A stretch of DNA of 28,541 bases from CAYMKL01 sp964390805 (GTDB lineage Bacteria > Chloroflexota > Anaerolineae > VGOG01). Positions 1 to 7,735 of this stretch are shown piece by piece; positions within the stretch are counted from its first letter, which is position 1; each line of letters begins with the position of its first letter. A program made the position numbers and the translations under genes. A model generated the notes under the pieces. It was not told where the DNA came from and ran no database searches. It saw only the letters and a program-made list of their open reading frames with translations. The stretch covers positions 1 through 28,541 of the forward strand of contig CAYMKL010000091.1 of NCBI GenBank assembly GCA_964390805.1, given 5' to 3'.

Positions 1-44
1 CGGCTGTCACGGCTCAAGTGGCGGTCGCGGCCTAAAAACCTACC

Positions 45-80
45 CTTGAAAGGGGGGTTGGGGGGAGGGTGAGGGCAGCG
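45..80. repeat. G-rich REP-like repeat copy
   Basis: G-rich tract with GGGGGGTTGGGGGGAGGGTG, the same style of element as the copies at 11704-11745 and 20636-20720 (CCCTCTCCC or GGGAGAGGG blocks followed by more G-rich runs). It sits directly before the DUF433 promoter. Bases 1-44 hold no gene that I can support. Family membership is judged by eye from base composition and block order. Confidence 0.4.
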
Positions 81-84
81 CCTC

Positions 85-113
85 TTGACCAGAGCCAAGG
101 ACTGGGGTATAAT
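85..113 (+). promoter_or_regulatory. Sigma-70-type promoter for the DUF433 gene
   Basis: A -35 box TTGACC (85-90) and a perfect -10 box TATAAT (108-113) are separated by 17 nt. Transcription would begin near 120, which excludes the upstream ATG/GTG codons of the long open frame and favours the GTG start at 147. Confidence 0.75.
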
Positions 114-146
114 GATTGCGCTATCGAATGCAGTGAGGTGATTGAG

Positions 147-413
147 GTGAGAAAAAACAAAGAGGTGCAATTGTTAGGGCGATACATTGTCGCTGACCCG
201 AGGATTTGTCATGGCAAGCCAACCTTTCGCGGAACGCGCATCATGGTTTGGCAAGTGCTGGAGATGCTCGCAGAGGGATTGGCTTGGGAAACTATCATTG
301 AGGAATGTCACAACAGTATTACCAGAGATGCCATTGCAGAGGCCATTAGATTATCGGGCGAGGCATTTCTCAGACATGCAGACGGGTTTGTGCTGGAGCC
401 AATACCGGCATGA
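147..413 (+). CDS. DUF433 family protein (antitoxin-like)
   Basis: The protein of about 88 residues carries the DUF433 signature: GRYIVADPRICHGKPTFRGT is followed by RI, a helix and an IIEECHNSITRDAIAEAI segment. DUF433 proteins are small helix-turn-helix-like proteins often found as antitoxins beside DUF5615/PIN-like nucleases. No such nuclease follows here; the gene has its own promoter and terminator, so it looks like a solitary unit. The frame opens farther upstream (a start at 69 is possible), but the promoter at 85-113 would place those codons outside the transcript. I chose GTG at 147 because GAGGTGA at 135-141 is an excellent ribosome binding site at 5 nt spacing; GTG at 138 is the alternative. 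The family call is secure and the antitoxin role is inferred. Confidence 0.8.
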   Translation: MRKNKEVQLLGRYIVADPRICHGKPTFRGTRIMVWQVLEMLAEGLAWETIIEECHNSITRDAIAEAIRLSGEAFLRHADGFVLEPIPA

Positions 414-441
414 GCATCTTGGAAAGTCAGAATACAGAATA

Positions 442-485
442 GCCCCGGCCCCTGGGTGCAGAGCCTTGGGCCGGGGCGGCTTTTT
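442..485 (+). terminator. Rho-independent terminator after the DUF433 gene
   Basis: A perfect 10-bp GC stem (GCCCCGGCCC at 442-451 with GGGCCGGGGC at 468-477), a 16-nt loop, then GGCTTTTT. It isolates the DUF433 gene from the toxin-antitoxin operon downstream. Bases 486-624 hold no gene that I can support. Confidence 0.8.
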
Positions 486-637
486 CGCTGCCAGGGAATC
501 GTCGTGAAAGTACAGCGAAGCGGCATTGTCCTGCCATGCCGAACTAGGGTTGATGGTGGTCCAAACGAGAAAACCCTCGATATTCGCCAGGACGCAGCCA
601 TTGTCTTCATAACAAAGTCAAAACGGAGGTAATTGCG

Positions 638-880
638 ATGAGAGAAAAACAAGCAGTGAACACGACACTGACCGAGGCCGAGCGCCATCTGCGCAGCCTG
701 TCGCCCGAGCGGCTACTGGTGGCCAATGACTTTCTGGCGTACCTGCAAGAACGCGAAGAAAATGAGGCCACCGCCGAGTTGCTGAGCATCCCCGGCTTTG
801 AGGCGGCCTTGCGGCGCGCCGTCGAGCAAGCCGATAGGGGTGACGTCGTGCGCTTTGAGGATATCCGCCGCGATGTATGA
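638..880 (+). CDS. Antitoxin of a RelE/ParE-type toxin-antitoxin pair
   Basis: An 80-residue, acidic and mostly helical protein. Its segments LSPERLLVANDFLAYLQERE, ELLSIPGFEAAL and VRFEDIRRDV match a common class of small antitoxins found just upstream of RelE-like toxins. The start ATG at 638 has GGAGGT at 625-630 (7 nt spacing). The last codons overlap the toxin ATG by 8 bases, which implies translational coupling and is typical of type II toxin-antitoxin operons. The family is recognised by pattern and neighbour rather than by a named domain. Such antitoxins usually repress their own promoter with the toxin, but no operator was identified here. Confidence 0.75.
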   Translation: MREKQAVNTTLTEAERHLRSLSPERLLVANDFLAYLQEREENEATAELLSIPGFEAALRRAVEQADRGDVVRFEDIRRDV

Positions 881-1133
881 GATTCGGCTAACCCACGACG
901 CGCAGAAATTCTACCAGGCAGCCGATGACCCGCTGGCCAGAAAGCTGAACTGCTGCTTTGACCAACTGCGGCACAATCCTCATAGGCATCGCAACATCAA
1001 GCGACTGAAAGGCCTACTGGCTGGGCATTGGCGTTATCGAGTGGGTGACTGGCGCGTGGTGTACCGCGTGGACGAGGACGAACAGGCCGTCACCGTGATC
1101 CTCATCGCCCACCGCAGTGAAGTGTATAGGTGA
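873..1133 (+). CDS. RelE/ParE superfamily toxin
   Basis: An 86-residue protein from ATG 873. It begins MYEIRLTHDAQKFYQAAD and ends with GDWRVVYRVDEDEQAVTVIL then IAHRSEVYR, the conserved C-terminal strands of RelE-type toxins (GxxRxxYxx...IxHRxxVY). RelE relatives are ribosome-dependent mRNA interferases, whereas ParE relatives attack gyrase; this sequence, with LxGxWRYRVGDWRVVY, is closer to the RelE/YafQ side, but the biochemical target cannot be read from it. The gene overlaps the antitoxin by 8 nt and the longer frame opening at 798 is an artefact. No frameshift is seen and the pair appears intact. Confidence 0.85.
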   Translation: MYEIRLTHDAQKFYQAADDPLARKLNCCFDQLRHNPHRHRNIKRLKGLLAGHWRYRVGDWRVVYRVDEDEQAVTVILIAHRSEVYR

Positions 1134-1172
1134 GCATTCAGGGCAGAGTCTTCGACGGACAGTCCCCAGTAG

Positions 1173-1275
1173 TGCGAGGGAATCGAGCCAGAGGTCTGGG
1201 AGTTCCAGATCGGCGGCTACCAGGTCTTGCACAAGTGGCTCAAAGACCGCAAGAGCCGTAAGCTTACCTCGACGA
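1173..1275 (+). pseudogene. 3'-end relic of a type ISP restriction-methylase gene
   Basis: The frame reads IEPEVWEFQIGGYQVLHKWL then KDRKSRKLTS. This closely resembles the highly conserved C-terminal motif (VWxFxIGGYQVxxKWLKDRKGRxLS) of type ISP restriction-modification enzymes and related adenine methylases. A stop codon lies at 1170-1172, so only about 30 codons remain. The fragment runs in frame into the lipoprotein leader, so an automatic start call may fuse the two. I infer that a restriction-modification gene was deleted here. Confidence 0.6.
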
Positions 1276-1295
1276 GCTCTTCTTGTGGAGGTGAC

Positions 1296-2259
1296 ATGAA
1301 CACAAAACGCTCTCTCTACCTGGGGCTGCTCGTCGCGGCCCTGATCCTGGCTGCCTGCGGCCCCGAGGCCACGCCAGAACCGACGGCCACGCCGCTCCCG
1401 CCAACGGCTACCGCTACCACGCCGGTGCCGGCGCCGACACCTGAACCGCCTACTTCCACTCCTGAGCTACCGACACCGACACCCGCGCCGCCTACCCCCA
1501 CCCCTGAGCCGCCGACACCGACACCTGAACCGCCTACTTCCACCCCCGAACCAGCGACACCGACTCCCGAACCGCCCACCCCCACCGCCACGCCAGAGCC
1601 GACGCGCATCCAGTTTGAGCCAGGTGCGACGTCGGCGACCGTGACGGGCAGTATTGGGCNNNNNNNNNNNNNNNNNNNNNNNNNNNNNNNNNNNNNNNNN
1701 NNNNNNNNNNNNNNNNNNNNNNNNNNNNNNNNNNNNNNNNNNNNNNNNNNNNNNNNNNNTGATGGAAGTGTTCATCACATCGCCGAACAACGATGTTCTC
1801 CTGGACGTCTTGGGAGCGGACGGGACCGTCTTGAAGAGGCATCCCGTCGGCGAGCCCTACTGGCGCGGTGAGTTGCCCTCCACGCAGGACTACTTCATCA
1901 ACGCCGTCTCGGTCGGAGGGGAGACGGACTACACGCTGGAGGTGATCATCAGAGCCCGCATCCAGTTTGAGCCAGGTGCGACGTCGGCGACCGTGACGGG
2001 CAGTATTGGGCAGGGCGCTGTTGAGCACTACGTGCTCCGTGCCCTGGCAGGCCAGATGATGGAAGTGTTCATCACATCGCCGAACAACGATGTTCTCCTG
2101 GACGTCTTGGGGGCGGACGGGACTGTCCTGAAGAGGCATCCCGTCGGCGAGTCCTACTGGCGCGGTGAGCTGCCTTCCACGCAGGACTACTACATTAACG
2201 CTGTCTCGGTCGGAGGAGGGACGGATTACACCATGGAAGTGATCATAACCACACCGTAG
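1296..2259 (+). CDS. Lipoprotein with Thr/Pro linker and tandem 99-residue PPC-like repeats, broken by an N gap
   Basis: ATG 1296 follows GGAGGTGA (1287-1294). Residues 1-21 form a lipoprotein signal ending LILAAC, so Cys21 would be lipidated. A long linker of TPEPPTPTP units follows, then repeats starting RIQFEPGATSATVTGSIG and containing YVLRALAGQMMEVFITSPNN and LPSTQDYYINAVSVGG. This resembles the bacterial pre-peptidase C-terminal (PPC)-like beta-sandwich found on many Chloroflexota and cyanobacterial surface proteins. The repeats are nearly identical at the DNA level. A gap of 100 N interrupts the first visible unit and apparently shifts the frame. Comparison with the second unit predicts 45 missing bases (or 45 plus multiples of 297), which restores one frame from 1296 to 2259. 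The gene is therefore probably intact in the cell. No enzymatic domain is visible. Confidence 0.75.
1660..1759. other. Assembly gap (100 N) inside the lipoprotein gene
   Basis: Exactly 100 N, the usual placeholder for a gap of unknown length. It falls inside a repeat whose other copy (1957-2253) is nearly identical, so assembly collapse over the repeat is the likely cause. Confidence 0.95.
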
Positions 2260-2342
2260 AACCTGAACCGAAGTCACGGAGAGATGGGAGGCGCGGCAAG
2301 CTTGATAAAGGGTGGTAGAGTATTGCTGAGAAAGGGGGATAA

Positions 2343-3194
2343 ATGGTAAGAATTGTGACCGATTCTACTTGTGACCTGCCTCAGGAGGCGCTGGAAGAAC
2401 TGGGGATCGTGGTTGTGCCGCTGGTAGTGCGCATCGGAAACGAGGAGTTCCTGGAAACCGACTTGAGCCGGGAGGAGTTCTGGGCAAAGGTGGAGGCTGC
2501 TCGTGCGCAGGGGCTTTTCCCCCAAACGTCTCAGCCCTCACCGGGGGCTTTTGAGAATGTTTTCGCCAGCCTCGTTGATGGGGGAAACGAGGTGGTTTGC
2601 GCTACGGTGACCAGCAAGCACAGCGGCACGTTCAACAGTGCGTCGGTCGCGGCGCGGAAGTTTGGCGGGGCGGTGGGGGTCTTCGACTCCTGGTTGTGTT
2701 CTCTAGGCCTTGGGTTCATGGCCCTGGCTGCCGCGCGTTCTGCCCGCGAGGGTGCCAGCTTGAGCGAAGTACTGGCTCTGTTAGAGCAAATGCGAGATCG
2801 GACGGAAATCTTTCTGGTGATGGATACGATTGAATACCTCAGGATGGGCGGCAGGGCGAACGCCATTATCCCCATCTTGTCAAAGGTGATGCAGTTCCTG
2901 CAAGTGAAGCCCATCATCCGCTTTGTCGAGGGGGAACTAAAGCTGATCGGGCAGGCCCGGACGTTCCCTGCTGCTCTGAAGAGGGTAGAACAACTGATGA
3001 AGGAGTTCCAGCCGTTTGAGCACCTGGCGGTTGCGCACACTCGCCGGCCTTTTGATGCACAAGCTTGGGCTGAGCGTCTGGGAGCAAGCATGGAGTTTCA
3101 GGGCCGAGTCCCGGTGGTGGAAATCGGCCCAACTTTGTCCTGTCATGCCGGGCCACGGTTGACGGCAGGGCTATTGGTGCAGAGGGGAGGATAG
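2343..3194 (+). CDS. DegV family fatty-acid-binding protein
   Basis: A 283-residue protein of typical DegV length. It starts MVRIVTDSTCDLPQEALEEL and has TSQPSPGAFENVF (about residues 60-74) and TSKHSGTFNSASVAA (about 88-103), the conserved DegV loops around the fatty-acid head group, then IEYLRMGGRAN (about 161-171). DegV/FakB proteins bind fatty acids and in many bacteria present them to a FakA kinase for phospholipid synthesis; no FakA is in this window. ATG 2343 is preceded by an AAGGGGG ribosome-binding-like tract. The stop at 3192-3194 lies 7 nt before the next gene, so the two are probably cotranscribed. The C-terminal segment GPTLSCHAGPRLTAGLL diverges from the usual GTHVGPGALG, but the fold signature is clear. 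Confidence 0.9.
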   Translation: MVRIVTDSTCDLPQEALEELGIVVVPLVVRIGNEEFLETDLSREEFWAKVEAARAQGLFPQTSQPSPGAFENVFASLVDGGNEVVCATVTSKHSGTFNSASVAARKFGGAVGVFDSWLCSLGLGFMALAAARSAREGASLSEVLALLEQMRDRTEIFLVMDTIEYLRMGGRANAIIPILSKVMQFLQVKPIIRFVEGELKLIGQARTFPAALKRVEQLMKEFQPFEHLAVAHTRRPFDAQAWAERLGASMEFQGRVPVVEIGPTLSCHAGPRLTAGLLVQRGG

Positions 3195-3201
3195 CATCAA
3201 G

Positions 3202-5070
3202 TTGATTCTGCTACCTATGCCCCAACGTCTTCACTGCTTGGGGGGAAGCCACCGGCTCCAACCTGAGCGTTTCATCTGGCTGAAGGGGGACCCCACCGGT
3301 GATTTGCTGCGCACGGGACAAACCCTTCAGGAGGCGCTGGCCTCCGTCGGGCCTCGATGGGAATTGACGGCGGCTCCGGGCGATGACGCGAGCCGCTTGG
3401 GGGCCATCATCCATGTGGACTCAGCGCAGGTGCCCTGGCCCGAGGGGTATCGCCTGACCATCGGTGCGGATGGCATCCACATCGTGGCCCACGATGCGGC
3501 GGGCGCGCTCTACGCTGCCATGACGATGAGGCAAATCGCTCGCCAGTGCGTCGGCGCGGGGGAACTGCCCTGTCTGCGCATCGAGGACTGGCCCGACTTT
3601 CCCCACCGTGGCGTGATGCTCGACATGAGTCGAGACAAGGTTCCTACTATGCAGACCCTGTACGCGCTGGTGGATCTGCTGGCCGAGGTGCGAATCAACC
3701 AGCTTCAGCTCTACACCGAGCACACCTTCGCCTATCGTAACCATCGGGAAGTGTGGGAGCAGGCGTCGCCCATGACGGGCGAGCAGGTCATGGCCCTGGA
3801 CGCCTCCTGCCGCCAACGCTTCATCGAGTTGGTGCCCAATCAGAACTCCTTCGGCCACATGCACCGCTGGTTGAGGCATCCCCGCTATCGCCATCTGGCC
3901 GAGACCCCCGCTGGCTTCCAGAGCCCCTGGGGCGACGATCCCTTCAGTCTGTGTCCGCTGGAGCCTGGCTCCCTGGAGCTGCTGGCCGAGCTGTACAATG
4001 AACTCCTCCCCCACTTCTGCAGCCGCCAATTCAACGTGGGCTGCGACGAGACCTTCGATCTGGGGCAGGGGAGGAGTCGGGCCGCCTGCGAGGAGCGGGG
4101 CGTGGGTCGGGTGTATCTGGAGTTCCTGCTGAAGGTCCACCGCTTGGTGCAGCGGCACGGGCGGACGATGCAGTTCTGGGGCGACATCATCCTGCACTAC
4201 CCTGATCTTATCCCTGAGCTGCCGAGAGGCGTCGTCGCTCTGGAATGGGGCTACGAGGCCGATCACCCCTTCGCCAAAAACGGCCAGAAGTTCGCCCAGG
4301 CGGGTGTGCCCTACTACGTCTGCCCCGGCACCTCCAGTTGGAACGCCATCGCCGGCCGCACCGCCAACGCGCTGGGCAATCTGTGGAACGCCGCCGAGAG
4401 CGGGCTGGCCCACGGCGCTATCGGCTACCTGATCACCGACTGGGGCGACTACGGGCACTGGCAGCATTTGCCCGTTTCCTTTCTGGGCTACGCCTACGGT
4501 GCGGCGGTGAGTTGGGCAGCGCAGGCCAATCGAGACCTCGACCTGGCGCGGGCTCTCGATCTCCACGCCTTTCAGGACGCGGCCGGTGTGATGGGCCGTC
4601 TGGCCTACGACTTGGGAAATGCCTATCAGGAGCCCGGCCTGCTTGTCCCAAACGCCTCCCTGCTGGCCTTGCTCCTACTTCGTCCCGACCAGCCTGTGAC
4701 AGAAGGCGACTGGCCGGGTCTGACGGTTGAGGGGCTGGAGCGAACGCTGGAGTACGTGGATCGAAAGATGGCTCCTCTCTCCCTGGCACGCATGGCCCGT
4801 CCAGACGCGGAGCTGATCGCCGACGAGTTCCGCAACGCAGCCGCTTTGCTACGGCACGCCTGTCGCCTGGGAATTGCCCGCCTGCAGGCGGAGAGCGGCG
4901 AGATCGCCTCCATCGCAATGGACACGCGGCAGGCTCTGGCCAGCGAGTTGCAGGGAATCGTGGCCGAATATCGGCGGCTGTGGCTGGCCCGCAACCGGCC
5001 GGGCGGACTGGCCGACAGCGCAGGTCGGATGGAGCGGCTGCTCGGCATGTATCGGGTGGAATGTCTTTAG
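3202..5070 (+). CDS. Glycoside hydrolase family 20-type beta-N-acetylhexosaminidase
   Basis: A 622-residue protein. Residues 1-130 form the small N-terminal GH20b-like domain. A TIM barrel starts at FPHRGVMLDMSRDKVPTMQT and continues with the NQLQLYTEHTFAY strand. The catalytic pair is visible in NVGCDETFDLG as Asp282-Glu283, matching the GH20 DE dyad used in substrate-assisted cleavage of terminal GlcNAc or GalNAc. The C-terminal ~150 residues are helical and unassigned. There is no signal peptide, so the enzyme is predicted to be cytoplasmic and to act on imported oligosaccharides. TTG 3202 is favoured by GGGGAGG at 3184-3190 (11 nt spacing); ATG 3217 is the alternative. It lies 7 nt after degV, suggesting an operon. 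Substrate specificity cannot be deduced. Confidence 0.85.
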   Translation: MILLPMPQRLHCLGGSHRLQPERFIWLKGDPTGDLLRTGQTLQEALASVGPRWELTAAPGDDASRLGAIIHVDSAQVPWPEGYRLTIGADGIHIVAHDAAGALYAAMTMRQIARQCVGAGELPCLRIEDWPDFPHRGVMLDMSRDKVPTMQTLYALVDLLAEVRINQLQLYTEHTFAYRNHREVWEQASPMTGEQVMALDASCRQRFIELVPNQNSFGHMHRWLRHPRYRHLAETPAGFQSPWGDDPFSLCPLEPGSLELLAELYNELLPHFCSRQFNVGCDETFDLGQGRSRAACEERGVGRVYLEFLLKVHRLVQRHGRTMQFWGDIILHYPDLIPELPRGVVALEWGYEADHPFAKNGQKFAQAGVPYYVCPGTSSWNAIAGRTANALGNLWNAAESGLAHGAIGYLITDWGDYGHWQHLPVSFLGYAYGAAVSWAAQANRDLDLARALDLHAFQDAAGVMGRLAYDLGNAYQEPGLLVPNASLLALLLLRPDQPVTEGDWPGLTVEGLERTLEYVDRKMAPLSLARMARPDAELIADEFRNAAALLRHACRLGIARLQAESGEIASIAMDTRQALASELQGIVAEYRRLWLARNRPGGLADSAGRMERLLGMYRVECL

Positions 5071-5122
5071 AAATCGAAGCAGTCATCAAAACGCGCTCCG
5101 CGCTGTAGCGTCTAGCTAGAAA

Positions 5123-5147
5123 TCATCCTGAGCTTGTCGAAGGATGA
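5123..5147. repeat. REP-like hairpin (CCTGAGCTTGTCGAAGG core)
   Basis: Seven-base arms TCATCCT and AGGATGA flank a core that reads CCTGAGCTTGTCGAAGG, the same family as the CCTTCGACTGGGCTCAGG copies inside the YD-protein genes. It lies between the GH20 gene and the IS element; the rest of 5071-5205 shows nothing that I can name. Confidence 0.65.
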
Positions 5148-5205
5148 CTTTTGCTAGTGAAGACGGGAAGGTTCTTCTTATGCAGATACTAGATGTGCGT
5201 TCCAA

Positions 5206-6419
5206 AAGTTCTTAGGGTATAATTGGGGCCCAAACGAGAAAGGAGGCCTCAGTTGAATGAGACGTGCACCTTACAAATATGGAATCAAACTCAGCGGTAA
5301 GGAAAAGCAAGAACTCCGCCAAGCCAAAAAGAAGGGCTGCAAGAATGCTCGGCTGGTGATCCGCACTCTGATCATCTTGTGGGCTGGCGAGGGCAGAACA
5401 ATTGCTCAAACCGCCAAGTTGTTGGGCTGCTGCGAACAAACCGTCTTGAATTGGCGCAAGAGATTTCTGGATCGCCGAGCTGAAGGTCCAGTAGCAGCCC
5501 TGATGGATTTGCCCCGCAGTGGTCGCCCACCCATCTATAGGGCTCGAGAGCGAGCGCTGGTCGTCGCTATGGTGTGCGAGACCCTGCATGAGCACGAGCA
5601 ACCCCTCAGCCGCTTTTCCATCTCTGACTTGCACCGTATTGTGATCAAAGAGGAAGGATTGGCAAGCCTCAGTCACGGTAGCTTGGCGCGTATTCTGGAT
5701 GAAAACGTACTGAAACCGTGGCAATATACCTACTGGCTCTTCCCGCGAGACCCCGATTTTGTCAACAAAGCCTGCATTGTCTTGGATTTGTACGCCGGCT
5801 TTTGGAAGGGCCAACGCTTGGGGCCCAATGAGTTCCTTCTGTCGTCCGATGAAAAGGCTATCCAAGTTCTGAAACGATGTCACCCTGGGCTGCCAGCGAT
5901 TCCTGGTTACGTGCAACGAGTCGAGTTTGAGTACGAGCGGTTGGGAACCGTGGCCTATCACGCGGCCTGGGATGTCTTCCGAGGTCAGGTCTTTGGCCGC
6001 GTGGCTCCCAACACTTGCATCGCCACGTTCAACCAACTGGTCGATTCGATCATGACGCAAGAACCTTATCAAAGCTCCGCCCGAACCTTTTGGATCGTAG
6101 ATGGTGGCTGCGCTCACCATCCAAACACCTTCCCGGCACGACTGAAGGGGATGTACCCCAATGCGGTAGCAGTGTCGTTGCCGACGCATTCCAGTTGGTT
6201 GAACCAGATCGAGATCTACTTCTCGATTGTGCAGCGCAAGGTGCTGACACCAATGGATGTGGCGAGTGCAGAGATTCTGACGAAACGACTGTTGGACTTT
6301 CAGGATTATTATCAGGAAACAGCCAAGCCCTTTAGTTGGAAGTTCACGGCAGCAGATCTGAAGAAACGTCTCGATGCTCTCAAAGACTTCGTGGCAGCTT
6401 AGCTTTACCCTAAGAACTT
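5206..6419 (+). mobile_element. IS630-family insertion sequence
   Basis: Perfect 14-bp terminal inverted repeats AAGTTCTTAGGGTA (5206-5219) and its complement (6406-6419) enclose a single transposase gene, for a total of 1,214 bp. IS630 elements target TA; a TA is visible at the right end (6419-6420), but the left flank reads AA, so no clean duplication is seen. A TATAAT (5218-5223) overlaps the left repeat and could be the transposase -10 box, without a convincing -35. The element separates the GH20 gene from the MFS gene. Confidence 0.85.
5257..6402 (+). CDS. IS630-family transposase
   Basis: A 381-residue protein of normal IS630 length. An N-terminal helix-turn-helix region (about residues 38-72, including AGEGRTIAQTAKLLGC and QTVLNWRKRF) precedes a DDE catalytic domain. 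Asp198 lies in LLSSDEKAIQ, Asp282 in WIVDGGCAHH and Glu319 in WLNQIEIYFSIVQRK, the expected IS630/Tc1-mariner arrangement. The second Asp is usually followed by Asn in this family, but here by Gly-Gly. The start ATG at 5257 has AAAGGAGG at 5239-5246 (10 nt spacing). The reading frame is intact and both inverted repeats are present, so the element may still be active. Confidence 0.9.
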   Translation: MRRAPYKYGIKLSGKEKQELRQAKKKGCKNARLVIRTLIILWAGEGRTIAQTAKLLGCCEQTVLNWRKRFLDRRAEGPVAALMDLPRSGRPPIYRARERALVVAMVCETLHEHEQPLSRFSISDLHRIVIKEEGLASLSHGSLARILDENVLKPWQYTYWLFPRDPDFVNKACIVLDLYAGFWKGQRLGPNEFLLSSDEKAIQVLKRCHPGLPAIPGYVQRVEFEYERLGTVAYHAAWDVFRGQVFGRVAPNTCIATFNQLVDSIMTQEPYQSSARTFWIVDGGCAHHPNTFPARLKGMYPNAVAVSLPTHSSWLNQIEIYFSIVQRKVLTPMDVASAEILTKRLLDFQDYYQETAKPFSWKFTAADLKKRLDALKDFVAA

Positions 6420-6445
6420 ATGGAGGAGACCTCTAGGGGGATACC

Positions 6446-7714
6446 ATGACCAACAAGCAACTCGAAACTCGAAACCCCAAACCCGCCAACCGTAGATCGA
6501 ACTGGCGCTCGCTGCCCCGCAACGTCTGGGCCGTCAGCCTGACCAGCTTTTTCATGGACATCTCCAGCGAGATGGTGATCAACATCCTGCCGCTGTTTCT
6601 GTCCAACGTGCTGGGGGTGAAAACCAACGTCATTGGCCTGATCGAGGGCATCGCCGAGGCCACGGCCAGCCTGCTCAAGGTGTTCTCTGGCTGGCTTTCG
6701 GACAAACTACGGGCCCGCAAGTGGCTGGCCGTAGCTGGGTATGGCCTCTCGTCGCTGGCCAAGCCGTTCTTCTACGTCGCCAACTCGTGGGTGGTGGTGG
6801 CCGGCGTGCGCTGGGCCGACCGGGTGGGCAAGGGTGTGCGCACCGCGCCCCGCGACGCGCTGGTGGCCGATAGCATTGACGAGCGACACCGGGGGCTGGC
6901 CTTTGGCTTGCACCGCGCTGCTGACACCGGTGGGGCGATGCTAGGGCTGGTCATCGCTCTGATCGTAGTGTGGATGGCGCAGCGCAGCAACATGGTTCTG
7001 GGGCGTGCTACCTTTCAGACGGTGGTGCTGATCAGCCTGATTCCGGCGTTCCTGGCCGTGCTCTCGCTGGCCATTGGCGCGCAGGACGTGTCGGTCAAAG
7101 AGGCGCGCAAGGCTCCGACCGTTTCCTTCCGCGGACTGGGCCGACCCTTCGCCATCTTCATGATCATCGTCGGCATCTTCGACCTGGGCAACTCGTCGGA
7201 TGCGTTCCTGGTGCTGCGGGCCAGTGAGCGGGGGCTGAACGTGGTGCAGGTGTTGGGGATGCTCGTCACTTTCAATCTGGTGTACACCCTGCTCTCCACT
7301 CCTGCCGGGTCGCTGTCCGACCGCATCGGGCGGCGCAAGCTCATCATCGGCGGCTGGCTGATCTACGCGCTGATTTACTTCGGTTTCGCAGTGGCGGGGA
7401 CGGGCTGGCACGTGTGGGTGCTGTACGCTGTTTATGGGGCCTACTACGGCCTGGCCTACGGCACGACCAAGGCAATGGTGGCCGACATCGTGCCAGCCGA
7501 GCTACGGGGCACGGCCTACGGGACGTATAACGCTGTGTTGGGCATCCTGGACTTCCCGGCCTCGCTCATCGCCGGACTGTTGTGGTCGGGCGTGCCGGCG
7601 TGGGGATGGAACGGCTTTGGCCCATCGGCGCCGTTTGCCTTCGGTGGGATGCTTGCTCTCGTGGCAGCGGCGCTGATGGCCCTATGGTCGCCGCGGCCAA
7701 GTGTCTCTGTATGA
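6446..7714 (+). CDS. Major facilitator superfamily transporter
   Basis: A 422-residue polytopic membrane protein with about 12 hydrophobic segments in two halves. The loop after TM2 reads SGWLSDKLRARKWLAVAGYG and a second MFS motif in the C-half reads GSLSDRIGRRKLIIGG, both classic A-type loops. DRVGKGVRTAPRDALVADS is a feature of a drug/metabolite MFS subgroup common in environmental bacteria. The substrate is unknown. ATG 6446 follows AGGGGG at 6435-6440. The first ~20 residues are written by a heptanucleotide tract (6460-6487) and look like an added tail. The gene starts 26 nt after an IS element, so its native promoter may have been displaced. The mini-YD gene follows 21 nt downstream. 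Confidence 0.9.
   Translation: MTNKQLETRNPKPANRRSNWRSLPRNVWAVSLTSFFMDISSEMVINILPLFLSNVLGVKTNVIGLIEGIAEATASLLKVFSGWLSDKLRARKWLAVAGYGLSSLAKPFFYVANSWVVVAGVRWADRVGKGVRTAPRDALVADSIDERHRGLAFGLHRAADTGGAMLGLVIALIVVWMAQRSNMVLGRATFQTVVLISLIPAFLAVLSLAIGAQDVSVKEARKAPTVSFRGLGRPFAIFMIIVGIFDLGNSSDAFLVLRASERGLNVVQVLGMLVTFNLVYTLLSTPAGSLSDRIGRRKLIIGGWLIYALIYFGFAVAGTGWHVWVLYAVYGAYYGLAYGTTKAMVADIVPAELRGTAYGTYNAVLGILDFPASLIAGLLWSGVPAWGWNGFGPSAPFAFGGMLALVAAALMALWSPRPSVSV
6460..6487. repeat. Heptanucleotide tract at the MFS start
   Basis: Four successive 7-mers (ACTCGAA twice, ACCCCAA, ACCCGCC) encode residues about 5-15 of the transporter. The pattern resembles the heptad tracts in the YD genes and uvrC. Confidence 0.6.
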
Positions 7715-7735
7715 AACAAGAATAGGAGGACAACC

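Noticed and set aside
2302..2330. Promoter for degV with TTGATA as -35
   Set aside because: No acceptable -10 box at 16-18 nt spacing.
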